From contig JAJFBE010000003.1 of NCBI GenBank assembly GCA_020697255.1, positions 124,001-188,000 on the forward strand: a stretch of DNA of 64,000 bases, read 5' to 3'. Shown here piece by piece: positions 54,328 to 63,709 of this stretch (position 1 is its first letter; each line of letters starts with the position of its first letter). The translations under genes and the position numbers were made by a program. This stretch comes from Burkholderiales bacterium. GTDB lineage: Bacteria > Pseudomonadota > Gammaproteobacteria > Burkholderiales > UBA11063. The notes beneath the pieces are model-generated. The model was not told the origin of the DNA. It ran no database searches and was given only the letters and a program-made list of their open reading frames with translations.

Positions 54328-55590
54328 TCATTTTAGTTGCATTATAACTCTTTCTGAGCTTTCTAATGCTCCTTCCATATACCCCATCCATTCTTTGGCA
54401 GTTTCTGTTCCTATAAAATAAATTTCATGCGAATTAGATGTTAAATAATGGTGATTTTTAGAAAGCATATTCAACATTGGGATAGAAAAATAACACCCAC
54501 CAGAATATTTATCTTCTGCCCACTTTTTTCTATGTATGTGTATTGGTTTAGTTGCTTCATTGTTATTTAATAAAAAAGCTAACTGCGTTGTTATCTCTTT
54601 ATCGGTATATCCAATGTCATTCGGTATAAAAGTCACAATTGCATTACAATCTTTTTTGCATGCATCATAAGCAAGACGGACTGGCGGCGTGTCTGAAATA
54701 ATTTGTGCACTATAACCTTTATCACGCCAAAATGCCTTTTCATACTCAATTACAACCTTTGATACGCTCCCCATCTTAAAGGATTGGTAAAAGTTTAGTC
54801 TATCTTCTTCAATAGAACCATTCCAAGAAATTTGGGGAATAAGCTGAAGAGGCAGTGCGCAGATAACCTTATCGGCTGTGTATATTTGCTGATCTTTTGT
54901 AATTACTTGATAATTATTGTCTTGTCGGCATACTTCATAGACTTCGGAGTTAAATATAATGTTTACTTCTTGGGCCAGAGAATGAGCCAGCATTTGTGCG
55001 CCACTATCAATAACAAATTCTTGTGCGCCATTTCTTATTCCAGTTAGTGCGGAGTACCCATTCCCTTGTTTAAGAAGGTATAACCAAAAAAACATTGATA
55101 CCTCATCGGCATCAGCGCACGTCAATAATTGAAAGTTATACATAAAAGTATTATAAATATTTTTATTTGGAATGTTTTTATCACACCATTCTTTAAAGCT
55201 AATTTGGTCTAGGGATTTTTGTGTAGTGAAAAAATTTTCGCTATTTATTAGTTTTTCAAAAATATCAAGATATGGAGTCAAATTATTTATCACATCTGGC
55301 TTAGTAGAACCATCGAGTTCTTCTCTTTGCTTATTAAAATAGCGAACTGTCTTACCATGGTCAAATTGCTGATGAAAATTTATGTTAAACTGCTTGCAAA
55401 TTTTCATGGCTCTATGATGTAAGCTTGAAATCCATTGTCCGCCAAGGTCGATGCCATTTTGGGTAAAAGTTCTTCCACCGACACGATCTCTGGCTTCTAA
55501 TATAATAACATCAAAGTCTTCGTTTTGTAGCAAATATGCAGCATATAATCCAGCAAGACCAGCGCCAATAATAATTATTTTTTCTTTCAT
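54328..55590 (-). CDS. FAD-dependent amine oxidase (flavin monoamine oxidase family)
   Basis: 420 residues. The dinucleotide-binding motif IIIIGAGLAGLYAAYLLQNE is followed by ILEARDRVGGRTF, IDLGGQWISSLHHRA, VICALPLQL, and C-terminal EIYFIGTETAKEWMGYMEGA with LESSERV, all in family order. It oxidises a primary or secondary amine (amino acid or polyamine type) to an imine with H2O2 release. No signal peptide is seen. It lies between the receiver-like gene and the isomerase-like gene in a same-strand set, suggesting that it makes or removes the molecule sensed by the kinase. Confidence 0.87.
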   Translation of the reverse strand: MKEKIIIIGAGLAGLYAAYLLQNEDFDVIILEARDRVGGRTFTQNGIDLGGQWISSLHHRAMKICKQFNINFHQQFDHGKTVRYFNKQREELDGSTKPDVINNLTPYLDIFEKLINSENFFTTQKSLDQISFKEWCDKNIPNKNIYNTFMYNFQLLTCADADEVSMFFWLYLLKQGNGYSALTGIRNGAQEFVIDSGAQMLAHSLAQEVNIIFNSEVYEVCRQDNNYQVITKDQQIYTADKVICALPLQLIPQISWNGSIEEDRLNFYQSFKMGSVSKVVIEYEKAFWRDKGYSAQIISDTPPVRLAYDACKKDCNAIVTFIPNDIGYTDKEITTQLAFLLNNNEATKPIHIHRKKWAEDKYSGGCYFSIPMLNMLSKNHHYLTSNSHEIYFIGTETAKEWMGYMEGALESSERVIMQLK

Positions 55591-55638
55591 AGATAATCTT
55601 TTTCAACTAAGCAGTGGAGATTCATCCAAAGTGTTATA

Positions 55639-55719
55639 TTATATGTAATATAATTTTAGAAATGGTACAAAACAACGGTTAGATAAATTATTACTATGTG
55701 TTAAAACAATATGTGTCAT
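55639..55719 (-). pseudogene. Truncated duplicate of the isomerase-like gene
   Basis: A 26-codon frame from ATG 55719, MTHIVLTHSNNLSNRCFVPF then LKLYYI and TAA, is a clear copy of the first 22 residues of the 53928-54272 gene. The DNA is also close (TTAGATAAATTATTACTATG is shared). It ends where similarity is lost near 55660. It shows that the oxidase gene was inserted or duplicated next to an older copy. Confidence 0.7.
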
Positions 55720-55726
55720 CCTTACA

Positions 55727-56617
55727 TTAATATATACAGTAGTATAAATTTTTAAATTTGAGTGCTTCTTTTACCCCAAAATATGTAGGTATGAATTTTC
55801 GTTGTTTTACCCCATCTAGGGTAGCTAATTTCTTACTATCTAACTCATCAGAGTGTAACTCTATGTATACGTTAAATTTATCTTCATTCCAACAAGTTAA
55901 AAAAATTTCCCTACCTTCAGAATCAATCATTAAAAAAGTTTCTTTATCCTGTAGGTAGTATTCAGTTATACCCAGTTTTTTTATTATTTCATCAAATAGT
56001 TCTTTAAAATCTTGATTAGATATAAGTTCATTAACATATGAGTTACTTTCTATAAAAAACCGATCAGTTAATTTTTGTAGTTCTGCCATAATTTTTTCGA
56101 TTATATTTACATTATCCAATGCTTTATGGGTCAGATTGTATTTTTCTATATAAAGGTCTATCTGTTTTGAATTTAATGCGTTTATAGCATCAATTCTGTC
56201 GCATTCACCAGTTAATAAGACTTTCTTAAAAGATGATTCACCAATATTACCACAAATACATAATCCATTATATTCAGAGTTTTTTAGGTTGTTATCTATA
56301 AAAACTATGCTTATCTCGTCTGATTTATTGGCTACTTGTCTCAATTTATTAATTCTTGATATATCAAAATCAAAGGAATCATGTTTTGGGTTATCAGATA
56401 ATTCATTATCTAAGCGTACAAGTAATTGGGGCAGGGTTTCTTTAACACTTGCACTTAGTTTCGTATATTGATTAAAGTCATCTAAATTATTCACAAATTT
56501 AAAATTATATCTATTCGACGCAAGGTTATTTTTTAAAAAGTCCAAATATTCAAAATTGTCATCATAAAACAATACAGTTGTTTTATACCTATGCGTTGCA
56601 ACTAATTTCTTAACCAT
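55727..56617 (-). CDS. Receiver-like response regulator with unknown C-terminal domain
   Basis: 296 residues. The N-terminal receiver has TTVLFYDDNFEYLDFLKNNL (acidic pair), ISIVFIDNNLKNSEYNGLCI (phospho-acceptor Asp), VLLTGECDRIDAINAL (Thr) and IDLYIEK (Lys), with a ~55-residue insert before the third strand. The C-terminal half (LTDRFFIESNSYVNELISNQ, LDGVKQRKFIPTYFGVKEAL) matches no output domain I know. It overlaps the upstream XRE/S24-like gene by 16 bases, so it is co-translated. The probable partner is the hybrid kinase at 51700-53922. Confidence 0.65.
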   Translation of the reverse strand: MVKKLVATHRYKTTVLFYDDNFEYLDFLKNNLASNRYNFKFVNNLDDFNQYTKLSASVKETLPQLLVRLDNELSDNPKHDSFDFDISRINKLRQVANKSDEISIVFIDNNLKNSEYNGLCICGNIGESSFKKVLLTGECDRIDAINALNSKQIDLYIEKYNLTHKALDNVNIIEKIMAELQKLTDRFFIESNSYVNELISNQDFKELFDEIIKKLGITEYYLQDKETFLMIDSEGREIFLTCWNEDKFNVYIELHSDELDSKKLATLDGVKQRKFIPTYFGVKEALKFKNLYYCIY

Positions 56618-57147
56618 AATCCACCCACTATAACACCTAATAAACTATCCTGCTCAATTTTATAAATGTTTTCTTTTCTGCTGAGTGATTCTCCCAGAAT
56701 CCCATCCGGTTCAATAATAGCTCTACATACGATAAAATTGTTGTTTGATTGTATAACGATATAGTCGCCATTTTTTACTTTAGTTTGACTATTAACCAAT
56801 AGAATAGTATTTTTTTGAAAATTAGGATAATTATTATGCCCTATTTTAATAGCAAATTCAGCTTTGCTATTCAATTCATCTATTGGTAATTTCTCCGCAA
56901 TCTCTGTCCCGTCTTCATTTAAAATAGGCATGGCTTTTTTATTGCTGCCTAATAAATCATTAATAGTTATCCCAAAATAATTAGCTATTTGGGCAAGAGT
57001 TGATAGAGTGGGGTTTATGTTCTGTTTGTTTCTTAATTTGTTGATAGTTATTTCTGCAATTCCTGTAGCGTCACTAAGCTCTCCAATTGTGACCTTGCCT
57101 TTTTTCATTAGGTCTACTAAGTTGTCGGATAAAATGCTATCGTTCAT
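56602..57147 (-). CDS. XRE HTH repressor with S24/LexA-like C-terminal domain lacking the catalytic dyad
   Basis: 181 residues. The HTH is MKKGKVTIGELSDATGIAEI, TINKLRNKQNINPTLSTLAQ, IANYFGITINDLLG. The C-terminal beta-fold is AEFAIKIGHNNYPNFQKNTI, LLVNSQTKVKNGDYIVIQSN, NNFIVCRAIIEPDGILGES, like the C-terminal half of phage repressors. The usual Ser before the G-D strand and the Lys in the R-x-K strand are not visible (Y-P-N-F; I-V-C-R), so self-cleavage is unlikely. It is the first gene of the locus and may sense signals through the dead peptidase fold. Confidence 0.75.
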   Translation of the reverse strand: MNDSILSDNLVDLMKKGKVTIGELSDATGIAEITINKLRNKQNINPTLSTLAQIANYFGITINDLLGSNKKAMPILNEDGTEIAEKLPIDELNSKAEFAIKIGHNNYPNFQKNTILLVNSQTKVKNGDYIVIQSNNNFIVCRAIIEPDGILGESLSRKENIYKIEQDSLLGVIVGGLWLRN

Positions 57148-57332
57148 ATTATATGCTTTATTATATTTTATTCAATATTATACTATTTATTATAGTGACA
57201 TTATATCATATAATATGTAAATTTATTGTTTCTTTACTTTTTATATTCTACTATGATACGCTTTTATATGTAAACTTATAAATTGTCGCTTGAGCTTGTT
57301 CTAGAAAGGGTTTATATATAGAGGTGATAACT

Positions 57333-58712
57333 TCATTTTCCGATACAAAATTTACTAAAAATCTCCCCCAAAAGATCATCGGCACTAAATTCACCGGTTA
57401 TTTCGCCAAGGCAGTTATGGGCATAGCGTAGTTCTTCGGCAAGTATTTCTAAGTTATGCCAGTTGTCGAATGCAAAATTAATATGATTAACTGCCTTTTT
57501 CATGCTTTCCAGATGGCGGGTACGGGCAATAAATACATCATGATTGCTTTGATCAAAACCAATGCTGTTTAAAATAGCATCTCTTAGTAAATCTAATCCT
57601 AGTCGCATTTTAGCTGATAAATAAATATGAGCGTATCCTTCAATGTTTTCCCTTTTAACTGTTGATCCAATTAAATCTATTTTATTATGTACATATAATC
57701 TTGGCGTTCCTTCTGGTAAATTATGTAAAATTTGTTCATCTGCCGTAGTCAAGCCGATATTTGAATCTAAGATTATCAGGCACAGCTGTGCATTTTGCAT
57801 GGCACCTATTGCTCGTTTGATCCCAATTTGTTCAACAGTATCAGTAGTTTCCCGGATTCCGGCAGTGTCAATTATATTTAGCGCAATCCCATTTACGATG
57901 ATTTTCTCTTTAACGATATCACGGGTAGTGCCCGCTATCTCAGTCACAATAGCAACATCTTCATTGGCCAGTGCGTTCATTAAACTTGATTTACCGACAT
58001 TAGGGCGTCCAATAATTGCGACATTAGCACCGTTATTTAGTATAACCCCTTGCTTTGTATTTCGTAGTAATTGCAAGATATTTTCTTGTAAGACTGTTAA
58101 TTTATCCCGAATTTTGGCCTGAGCAATAAATTCAATATCTTCTTCTGGAAAATCAAGAGTTGCTTCGACAAACATGCGTAAATTTATTAACTGCTCATTA
58201 ATTTCATTAACATGCCGTGAAAAGGTTCCTTGTAGTGATTTTAGTGCACTTTTGCTACTGGCTTCACTCTCTGCATGAATCAGGTCATTAATACTCTCTG
58301 CCTGTACCAGATCAATCTTCCCATTTAAATAGGCTCTTTGGCTAAATTCGCCGGGTAGGGCCATCCGGCAGCCAAGTTCTATACATCGTTTAACTATCAT
58401 ATTAAGTACAATAGGGCTGCCGTGCCCCTGAATTTCAATAATATCTTCACCGGTAAAAGAATGTGGGGAATTAAAATAGATAAGTACACCGGTATCAATA
58501 ATTTCGTCATCAGAATTGTAAATATTGCAATAATGTGCAATTCGTGGCGATAAATTATTTTTACCACTTAAACTAGCCAGAATATCTTTCAAACCATGGC
58601 CAGAGATACGCACAATTCCAATACCTGCATAGCCATGGCTAGTTGCTATAGCCACAATTTTATCATTATTCAATTTAAGTTCCAAATTAGTAAAATCAGA
58701 GGATTTTACCAC
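57333..58712 (-). CDS. mnmE: tRNA uridine-5-carboxymethylaminomethyl(34) modification GTPase
   Basis: 459 residues; partner of MnmG in making cmnm5U34 in tRNA. The N-terminal folate-binding domain is IVAIATSHGYAGIGIVRISG, ILIYFNSPHSFTGEDIIEIQ, GHGSPIVLN and GEFSQRAYLNGKIDLVQAES. The G domain is inserted between helices, with GRPNVGKSSLMNAL (P loop), TRDIV, DTAGIRETTD and NKID. The protein ends in the conserved FCIGK with the catalytic Cys. It is divergent from lptD with an 85-base shared promoter region. Confidence 0.96.
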   Translation of the reverse strand: MVKSSDFTNLELKLNNDKIVAIATSHGYAGIGIVRISGHGLKDILASLSGKNNLSPRIAHYCNIYNSDDEIIDTGVLIYFNSPHSFTGEDIIEIQGHGSPIVLNMIVKRCIELGCRMALPGEFSQRAYLNGKIDLVQAESINDLIHAESEASSKSALKSLQGTFSRHVNEINEQLINLRMFVEATLDFPEEDIEFIAQAKIRDKLTVLQENILQLLRNTKQGVILNNGANVAIIGRPNVGKSSLMNALANEDVAIVTEIAGTTRDIVKEKIIVNGIALNIIDTAGIRETTDTVEQIGIKRAIGAMQNAQLCLIILDSNIGLTTADEQILHNLPEGTPRLYVHNKIDLIGSTVKRENIEGYAHIYLSAKMRLGLDLLRDAILNSIGFDQSNHDVFIARTRHLESMKKAVNHINFAFDNWHNLEILAEELRYAHNCLGEITGEFSADDLLGEIFSKFCIGK

Positions 58713-58797
58713 ATATTTTACTCGGTATCAATGAAAACGCAGTAGTTATGGTATAATTATACCTTTATGTAAATGAAACTCATATAGTGAATTATCT

Positions 58798-61251
58798 ATG
58801 AATAAACCGTTGCAGTTATTTAAGTCTGGCATATTGGCAGCATGTTTATGCCTGCTGCCAATATGCTATGCTGTATCGGATCAAACACCAGCATCGGCAA
58901 CCAAAGCTTCCGGTGTCAATGTAATGCATAACGATCTGGATAAAATAATAAACCCCAAAGAACCATACCCTGCATGTACCAATCGGGATGACTATTGGAT
59001 ATACCAATCAGGCCCTGATAGCGTAAAACCCGCACCTGCCTCGGAGGCAACTAGTGTATTTATTTCTGCCAATCATGTAGTGGGTCAGGAAAGCGGCGCA
59101 CATTATGTGGAGGGAAATGTGCAGGCATATAAAGAGGATAAATCTATTGTCTCTGATTGGCTCAAATATGATCAAAGAGATGCACACGCAACAGCAGGAG
59201 GAAATGTGGTTTTATCCCGGCAATTTGATGTTATAAGCGGGCAATGGATGGATTACTACCTTGATTTAGATCAGGGGGTTATTAAAGACGCAACAGCTAC
59301 ATCATTTAAAACCGGGCTTTACTCTCAGGGCAAACAGATAAATATTATAAACAGTAAACAAGTTCAGGTACAAAATGGGTCAGTTACTTCATGTGATCCC
59401 AAACATCCATCCTGGGAGATCCGGGCTTCACAGATAAATTTAGATTACCAGGATAGTCAGGGCACCGCCCGGGGAGCAACTTTTTATGCAGAATCGGTTC
59501 CGGTTTTTGAGATGCCGTTTTGGCAATTTCCATTAGGTGCCAGGCGATCAGGTTTTCTAACTCCGGATATCGGCTATAACAGTAATGTGGGGGCTATGCT
59601 TGGGATACCTTATTACTCCAATTTAGCACCGAATTATGATAATGTCATTGAGCCTAGATTTTATTCCAATGCCGGGTTTATGGTAACTGATGATTTTCGT
59701 TATCTGATGAGTAATGGTTCTGGTGATATGTATACCGAGCAAATGCCCAATTCGTATGGCGGTAGTTTTTTTGGCTATCGTTATTATTGGCATTTGTTAG
59801 ATACACATAACTTTATGCAAGATGTTACCGCTGGCTATGATTACAATCGGGTATCCGATAATAATTACTTTACTGATTTTGGTAATTTTGTATCCGGCGT
59901 GGATAATATTAATCTGGATCAATCGTTGTATTTGAAATATAAACCAAAGTGGGGGTTATTCGATGTTAAATTACAAAATTATCAGACATTGCAGCCCAAT
60001 GGCATGCCAACAACTTCACCGATTTATCAATCCTTACCGCAGGTAGATTTTAATATTGATCCGGTAAACCTTGGTGATACATTGATTAAAGGCAATTTAA
60101 TCAGTCAGTATACCAATTTTGGCATTGCAAATAATGCATTACAAACCGGGCAGAGGGTAGTGCTTTACCCAAGCTTGACTATACCGCTAACCAATGCCTG
60201 GGGGTTTGTAACTCCCAAGGTTGGCTACAACTATACCGGTTATCAGCTAAATCAGTTTGCTGCAGGGACGCAAAATGCACCTACGGCAATAAACCGGGGT
60301 ATTCCTATTAGCTCAATCGATTCGGGGATGGTTTTTGAACGTCAAGCATCTCTCGGTTCATCGAGCTATATACAAACACTCGAACCAAGGTTATACTACT
60401 TATATATTCCTTCGGTTTTGCAAAATAACACCCCGACATTTGATACCGCAACAGCTTCGTACAATATTAATCAGTTATTTAGTGAAAACCGTTTTTCCGG
60501 CTTTGATAGGGTAAATGCGGCAAATGACCTAACTATGGGGATTAATTCAAAATTAATCAATGATAATAATGGTGTCCAAATTGCCAATTGGGGTATTGGC
60601 TATCGCCAGTATTTAGCCGGCTATAATAATTTACTCTATGGTAATTACCAACAATATCAACCATTGTATCAGCCACAACCAAATTTAATCGCGGAACTTG
60701 TTAATTATTGGAGTAAAACAATAACCAGTAATGCAAATTTCCAGTATGATACGGTGTATCAGCAAATTGATAACTATGCCTTGCAAATGAGCTATAATCC
60801 GGATGACTTTAAGGTGCTTAGTGCCAGATTTAATTATCAGTTCAATATGCCGGTTTTATATTATGCCTATGTGCCGGGACAAAGCTTCCAATGTCCTCCG
60901 GGATTACCGTGTTTAGAAAACCAATATGCAATAGATTTTTCCGGACAGTGGCCGTTATTTTCTAACCATTGGCTGGTATCCGGACGGGCCAATTATGATT
61001 TTACCCGCCAGCAATGGCTGAATTTTTTGGGTGGGCTTGAGTATAATGGTGGTTGCTGGGCAATCCGTGGAGTGTATGGTAATTATTTAGCCAACTCGGT
61101 TAATTATACCAGTACATTCTTTTTAGATTTTGAACTAAAGGGTTTATCGGGGGTTGGTAATGATCCGACACCATATTTACAAACAGCAATTCCGGGATAT
61201 AGGCCAATCACCAGTGCTCCTGGCTTTGCGCCTATTACACAATTACATTAG
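58798..61251 (+). CDS. lptD: LPS-assembly outer-membrane protein
   Basis: 817 residues. A signal peptide (SGILAACLCLLPICYA) is followed by an LptA-like jellyroll (VFISANHVVGQESGAHYVEG, NVQAYKEDKSIVSDWLKYDQ) and a long beta-barrel (PVFEMPFWQFPLGARRSGFL, TPDIGYNSNVGAMLGIPYYS to the end). LptD with LptE places LPS in the outer leaflet. Cysteines in ACTNRD, TSCDPK, FQCPPGLPC and GGCWA allow the usual disulfide bridging. surA, its chaperone, follows after ten bases, the classical pairing. Confidence 0.95.
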   Translation: MNKPLQLFKSGILAACLCLLPICYAVSDQTPASATKASGVNVMHNDLDKIINPKEPYPACTNRDDYWIYQSGPDSVKPAPASEATSVFISANHVVGQESGAHYVEGNVQAYKEDKSIVSDWLKYDQRDAHATAGGNVVLSRQFDVISGQWMDYYLDLDQGVIKDATATSFKTGLYSQGKQINIINSKQVQVQNGSVTSCDPKHPSWEIRASQINLDYQDSQGTARGATFYAESVPVFEMPFWQFPLGARRSGFLTPDIGYNSNVGAMLGIPYYSNLAPNYDNVIEPRFYSNAGFMVTDDFRYLMSNGSGDMYTEQMPNSYGGSFFGYRYYWHLLDTHNFMQDVTAGYDYNRVSDNNYFTDFGNFVSGVDNINLDQSLYLKYKPKWGLFDVKLQNYQTLQPNGMPTTSPIYQSLPQVDFNIDPVNLGDTLIKGNLISQYTNFGIANNALQTGQRVVLYPSLTIPLTNAWGFVTPKVGYNYTGYQLNQFAAGTQNAPTAINRGIPISSIDSGMVFERQASLGSSSYIQTLEPRLYYLYIPSVLQNNTPTFDTATASYNINQLFSENRFSGFDRVNAANDLTMGINSKLINDNNGVQIANWGIGYRQYLAGYNNLLYGNYQQYQPLYQPQPNLIAELVNYWSKTITSNANFQYDTVYQQIDNYALQMSYNPDDFKVLSARFNYQFNMPVLYYAYVPGQSFQCPPGLPCLENQYAIDFSGQWPLFSNHWLVSGRANYDFTRQQWLNFLGGLEYNGGCWAIRGVYGNYLANSVNYTSTFFLDFELKGLSGVGNDPTPYLQTAIPGYRPITSAPGFAPITQLH

Positions 61252-61261
61252 AGTTTAGATT

Positions 61262-62725
61262 ATGAAATTAAAATTTATTTTATGTACTTTTTGTTTTGGG
61301 GCGGTATTTGCAGTTAATAATAGCCCGCAAAGTGTTTCGTCCGGTTTACCGGAGATAAAGTCCTATTCCTCTAAACGTTCGGCTACATTTGCTGAATCGG
61401 GAGTTGATACATCTCCAAGTTTAAATAATGGTACAACCCAGATACCGCTTAGTGAGTCGCAAGCGGTAAAATTACAATCCCAGAAGATAAAAATGGTGAG
61501 TAAGGTGGTTGCTTTTGTTAACAAGGGTGTTATAACCTCAAATCAAGTTAATATGACAGTAGCCCAAACGGTACAGATGTTTAAACAAAAAGGGATTACT
61601 AATCCGAATATGAATGATGTTCGCTCTAAGGTAATTGAGCAGTTAATAATGCAGCAGATCCAATTAGATTTGGCCCAGCGCTCAGGGATTAAAACTAATG
61701 ATATTGAAATTAATGATGCGATAAATAATATGGCAAAATCGCAAAATATGACACCCGAGGCGTTTAAAAATAATTTGCCGAAGCTGCAAGGCGTTACTTA
61801 TGATGAGTTTCGTGATCAAATGCAAAAACAAATAATTATGGAAAAACTAAAGCAGCGTGAAGTTGATAGCCGGATTGTAGTTAATGATGATGAGGTAAAC
61901 CGGATTTTAAACAGTGAAGCATATAAAACCCGTATAGATTATCATTTGGCGATGATTAGTATTACCATACCTGAGCAGGCAACGACTGACGTTCTAAAAC
62001 AAAGACAAAGTATCGCTAATAATGCATATAATGAATTAAAGTCAGGGATATCCTTTGATAAAGTTGCGGTTAAATATTCTAATGCACCCAATGCCTTAAG
62101 CGGAGGAGATTTGGGGTGGCGTAACAGTGCTGCGTTGCCTCCGGTTATTGCAAATGGCTTAAAAGATTTATCAGTTGATGGTTATACCAATGTCATTAAA
62201 TTACCGGTTGGTTTTTTTATTTTCAAAGTTAACGAGATCAGGAAGCATGGAGCGGTGCAGATTATTAAGCAATACCATGTCCGGCATATCTTAATAAAGG
62301 TAAATGAAAATACTAGTGATGATGAAGCAAAGCAGAAAATAAGCGAAATAAAAGCCAAACTGGATAATGATAAGTCAGATACGGTAAAACTTAGCAGTGA
62401 TTTTGTTAAATATGCCAAACAATATTCGGAAGATACCAGTAGTATAAATGGTGGTGATTTGGGTTGGGTAAGCCTGGGGGATACGGTGCCTGCGTTTGAA
62501 CAAACTATGCTAAAAACACCTATTGGCACGGTGAGTAGCCCGGTGCGTAGCCCGTTTGGCTGGCATATTTTACAGGTCCTGGAGGTTAGAAATTCTAACC
62601 AAACCAATGATCGGGAAAAAGCCGAGATTCGTCAGGAGCTGCGTGAAAATAAAGGAACTATGATATACACTCAATGGCTTCGTGATATTCGCGAAATGGC
62701 GTATGTAAAGATGAATGATGACTAA
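61262..62725 (+). CDS. surA: Periplasmic chaperone and peptidyl-prolyl isomerase
   Basis: 487 residues. A signal peptide (KLKFILCTFCFGAVFAV) and an N-terminal chaperone domain (VVAFVNKGVITSNQVNMTVA, VRSKVIEQLIMQQIQLDLAQ) precede two parvulin domains. The first is YHLAMISITIPEQ ... GGDLGWRNSAALPP; the second is YHVRHILIKVNENTSDDEAK ... GGDLGWVSLGDTVPAF ... PVRSPFGWHILQV. It escorts outer-membrane proteins, LptD among them. About 60 residues of low-complexity linker follow the signal peptide, making it longer than the E. coli protein. Its end overlaps pdxA by 11 bases. Confidence 0.95.
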   Translation: MKLKFILCTFCFGAVFAVNNSPQSVSSGLPEIKSYSSKRSATFAESGVDTSPSLNNGTTQIPLSESQAVKLQSQKIKMVSKVVAFVNKGVITSNQVNMTVAQTVQMFKQKGITNPNMNDVRSKVIEQLIMQQIQLDLAQRSGIKTNDIEINDAINNMAKSQNMTPEAFKNNLPKLQGVTYDEFRDQMQKQIIMEKLKQREVDSRIVVNDDEVNRILNSEAYKTRIDYHLAMISITIPEQATTDVLKQRQSIANNAYNELKSGISFDKVAVKYSNAPNALSGGDLGWRNSAALPPVIANGLKDLSVDGYTNVIKLPVGFFIFKVNEIRKHGAVQIIKQYHVRHILIKVNENTSDDEAKQKISEIKAKLDNDKSDTVKLSSDFVKYAKQYSEDTSSINGGDLGWVSLGDTVPAFEQTMLKTPIGTVSSPVRSPFGWHILQVLEVRNSNQTNDREKAEIRQELRENKGTMIYTQWLRDIREMAYVKMNDD

Positions 62726-63707
62726 TCCAATTATTGTAATTACTCTTGGCGAGCCAGGTGGCATCGGTGCAGATATATGCCTTGACATACCAGTTATAGA
62801 TAATTTTATCTTAGTGGTTATAGGTGATATACAGTTACTTAAAAATAGGGCTGTGTTATTAAAAAAACCGCGCAAACTTTGCCAGATTGAACTGGAATAT
62901 TTGCGCACTCACTCTAATATAGTCCAGATAAATAATGAAATTTTAGTTTTGCATGTTGATTGCCCCGCCGTAGATACTATTGGGCAATTACATAAAGAAA
63001 ATGCAGCATACGTATTGAAGCTTTTGGATATTGCAGCAGATTTGTGTAGCGATGGTATAGCAAGAGCAATGATTACTGCTCCGGTTAGTAAGGAAATTAT
63101 AAATGCAGCCGGATACAAATTTTATGGGCATACTGAATATTTAGCCCAGAAATTTGGTCGGGATAAAGTAGTTATGATGTTAGCAAACCCATTAATGAGG
63201 GTGGCGCTTTTAACTACACATTTACCCTTAAAGGAGGTTGCCACCCATGTTACACAAGCTAATATACAGCAAACAATAGAAATAATCCGGCAATCGTTTA
63301 AAGATTATTATAAAATAAATAATCCGAGGATAGGGGTGTGTGGGTTAAATCCACATGCCGGCGAAGGCGGTTATTTGGGTGATGAAGAAATAAAAATAAT
63401 AAACCCTAAGATTCGGCAGATGCGGGATTTGGGATATAATATTTCCGGAGCATATCCGGCTGATACAATTTTTAATCATTTAAAAGATTTTGATGTTATT
63501 TTGGCAATGTATCATGACCAGGGGTTGCCAGTTTTGAAATATGCCGATTTTGAAAATGGTATTAACATAACACTAGGATTACCTATTTTACGCGTGTCTG
63601 TTGATCATGGTACAGCGTTAAATCTGGCTGGTACAGGTTTAGCCAGCAGTAAAAGTTTATTATATGCGATTAATCAAACAGTTGAATTTATAAATTCCGG
63701 GAGATAA
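62715..63707 (+). CDS. pdxA: 4-hydroxythreonine-4-phosphate dehydrogenase
   Basis: 330 residues; NAD-dependent step in pyridoxal phosphate synthesis. Visible: VITLGEPGGIGADICLDI, MITAPVSKEIINAAGYKFYG, HTEYLAQKFG, TTHLPLKEV (metal His), GLNPHAGEGGYLGDEE, YPADTIF and MYHDQGLPVLKYADFENGIN with a final VDHGTALNLAGTG, all family motifs with the metal histidines. ATG at 62715 or the next codon 62718 are both possible. Overlap with surA shows operon expression. Confidence 0.95.
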   Translation: MMTNPIIVITLGEPGGIGADICLDIPVIDNFILVVIGDIQLLKNRAVLLKKPRKLCQIELEYLRTHSNIVQINNEILVLHVDCPAVDTIGQLHKENAAYVLKLLDIAADLCSDGIARAMITAPVSKEIINAAGYKFYGHTEYLAQKFGRDKVVMMLANPLMRVALLTTHLPLKEVATHVTQANIQQTIEIIRQSFKDYYKINNPRIGVCGLNPHAGEGGYLGDEEIKIINPKIRQMRDLGYNISGAYPADTIFNHLKDFDVILAMYHDQGLPVLKYADFENGINITLGLPILRVSVDHGTALNLAGTGLASSKSLLYAINQTVEFINSGR

Positions 63708-63709
63708 AT

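Noticed and set aside
57643-58122. 159-codon plus-strand frame inside mnmE
   Set aside because: It is antisense to the conserved GTPase domain of MnmE, with no ribosome site and no family.
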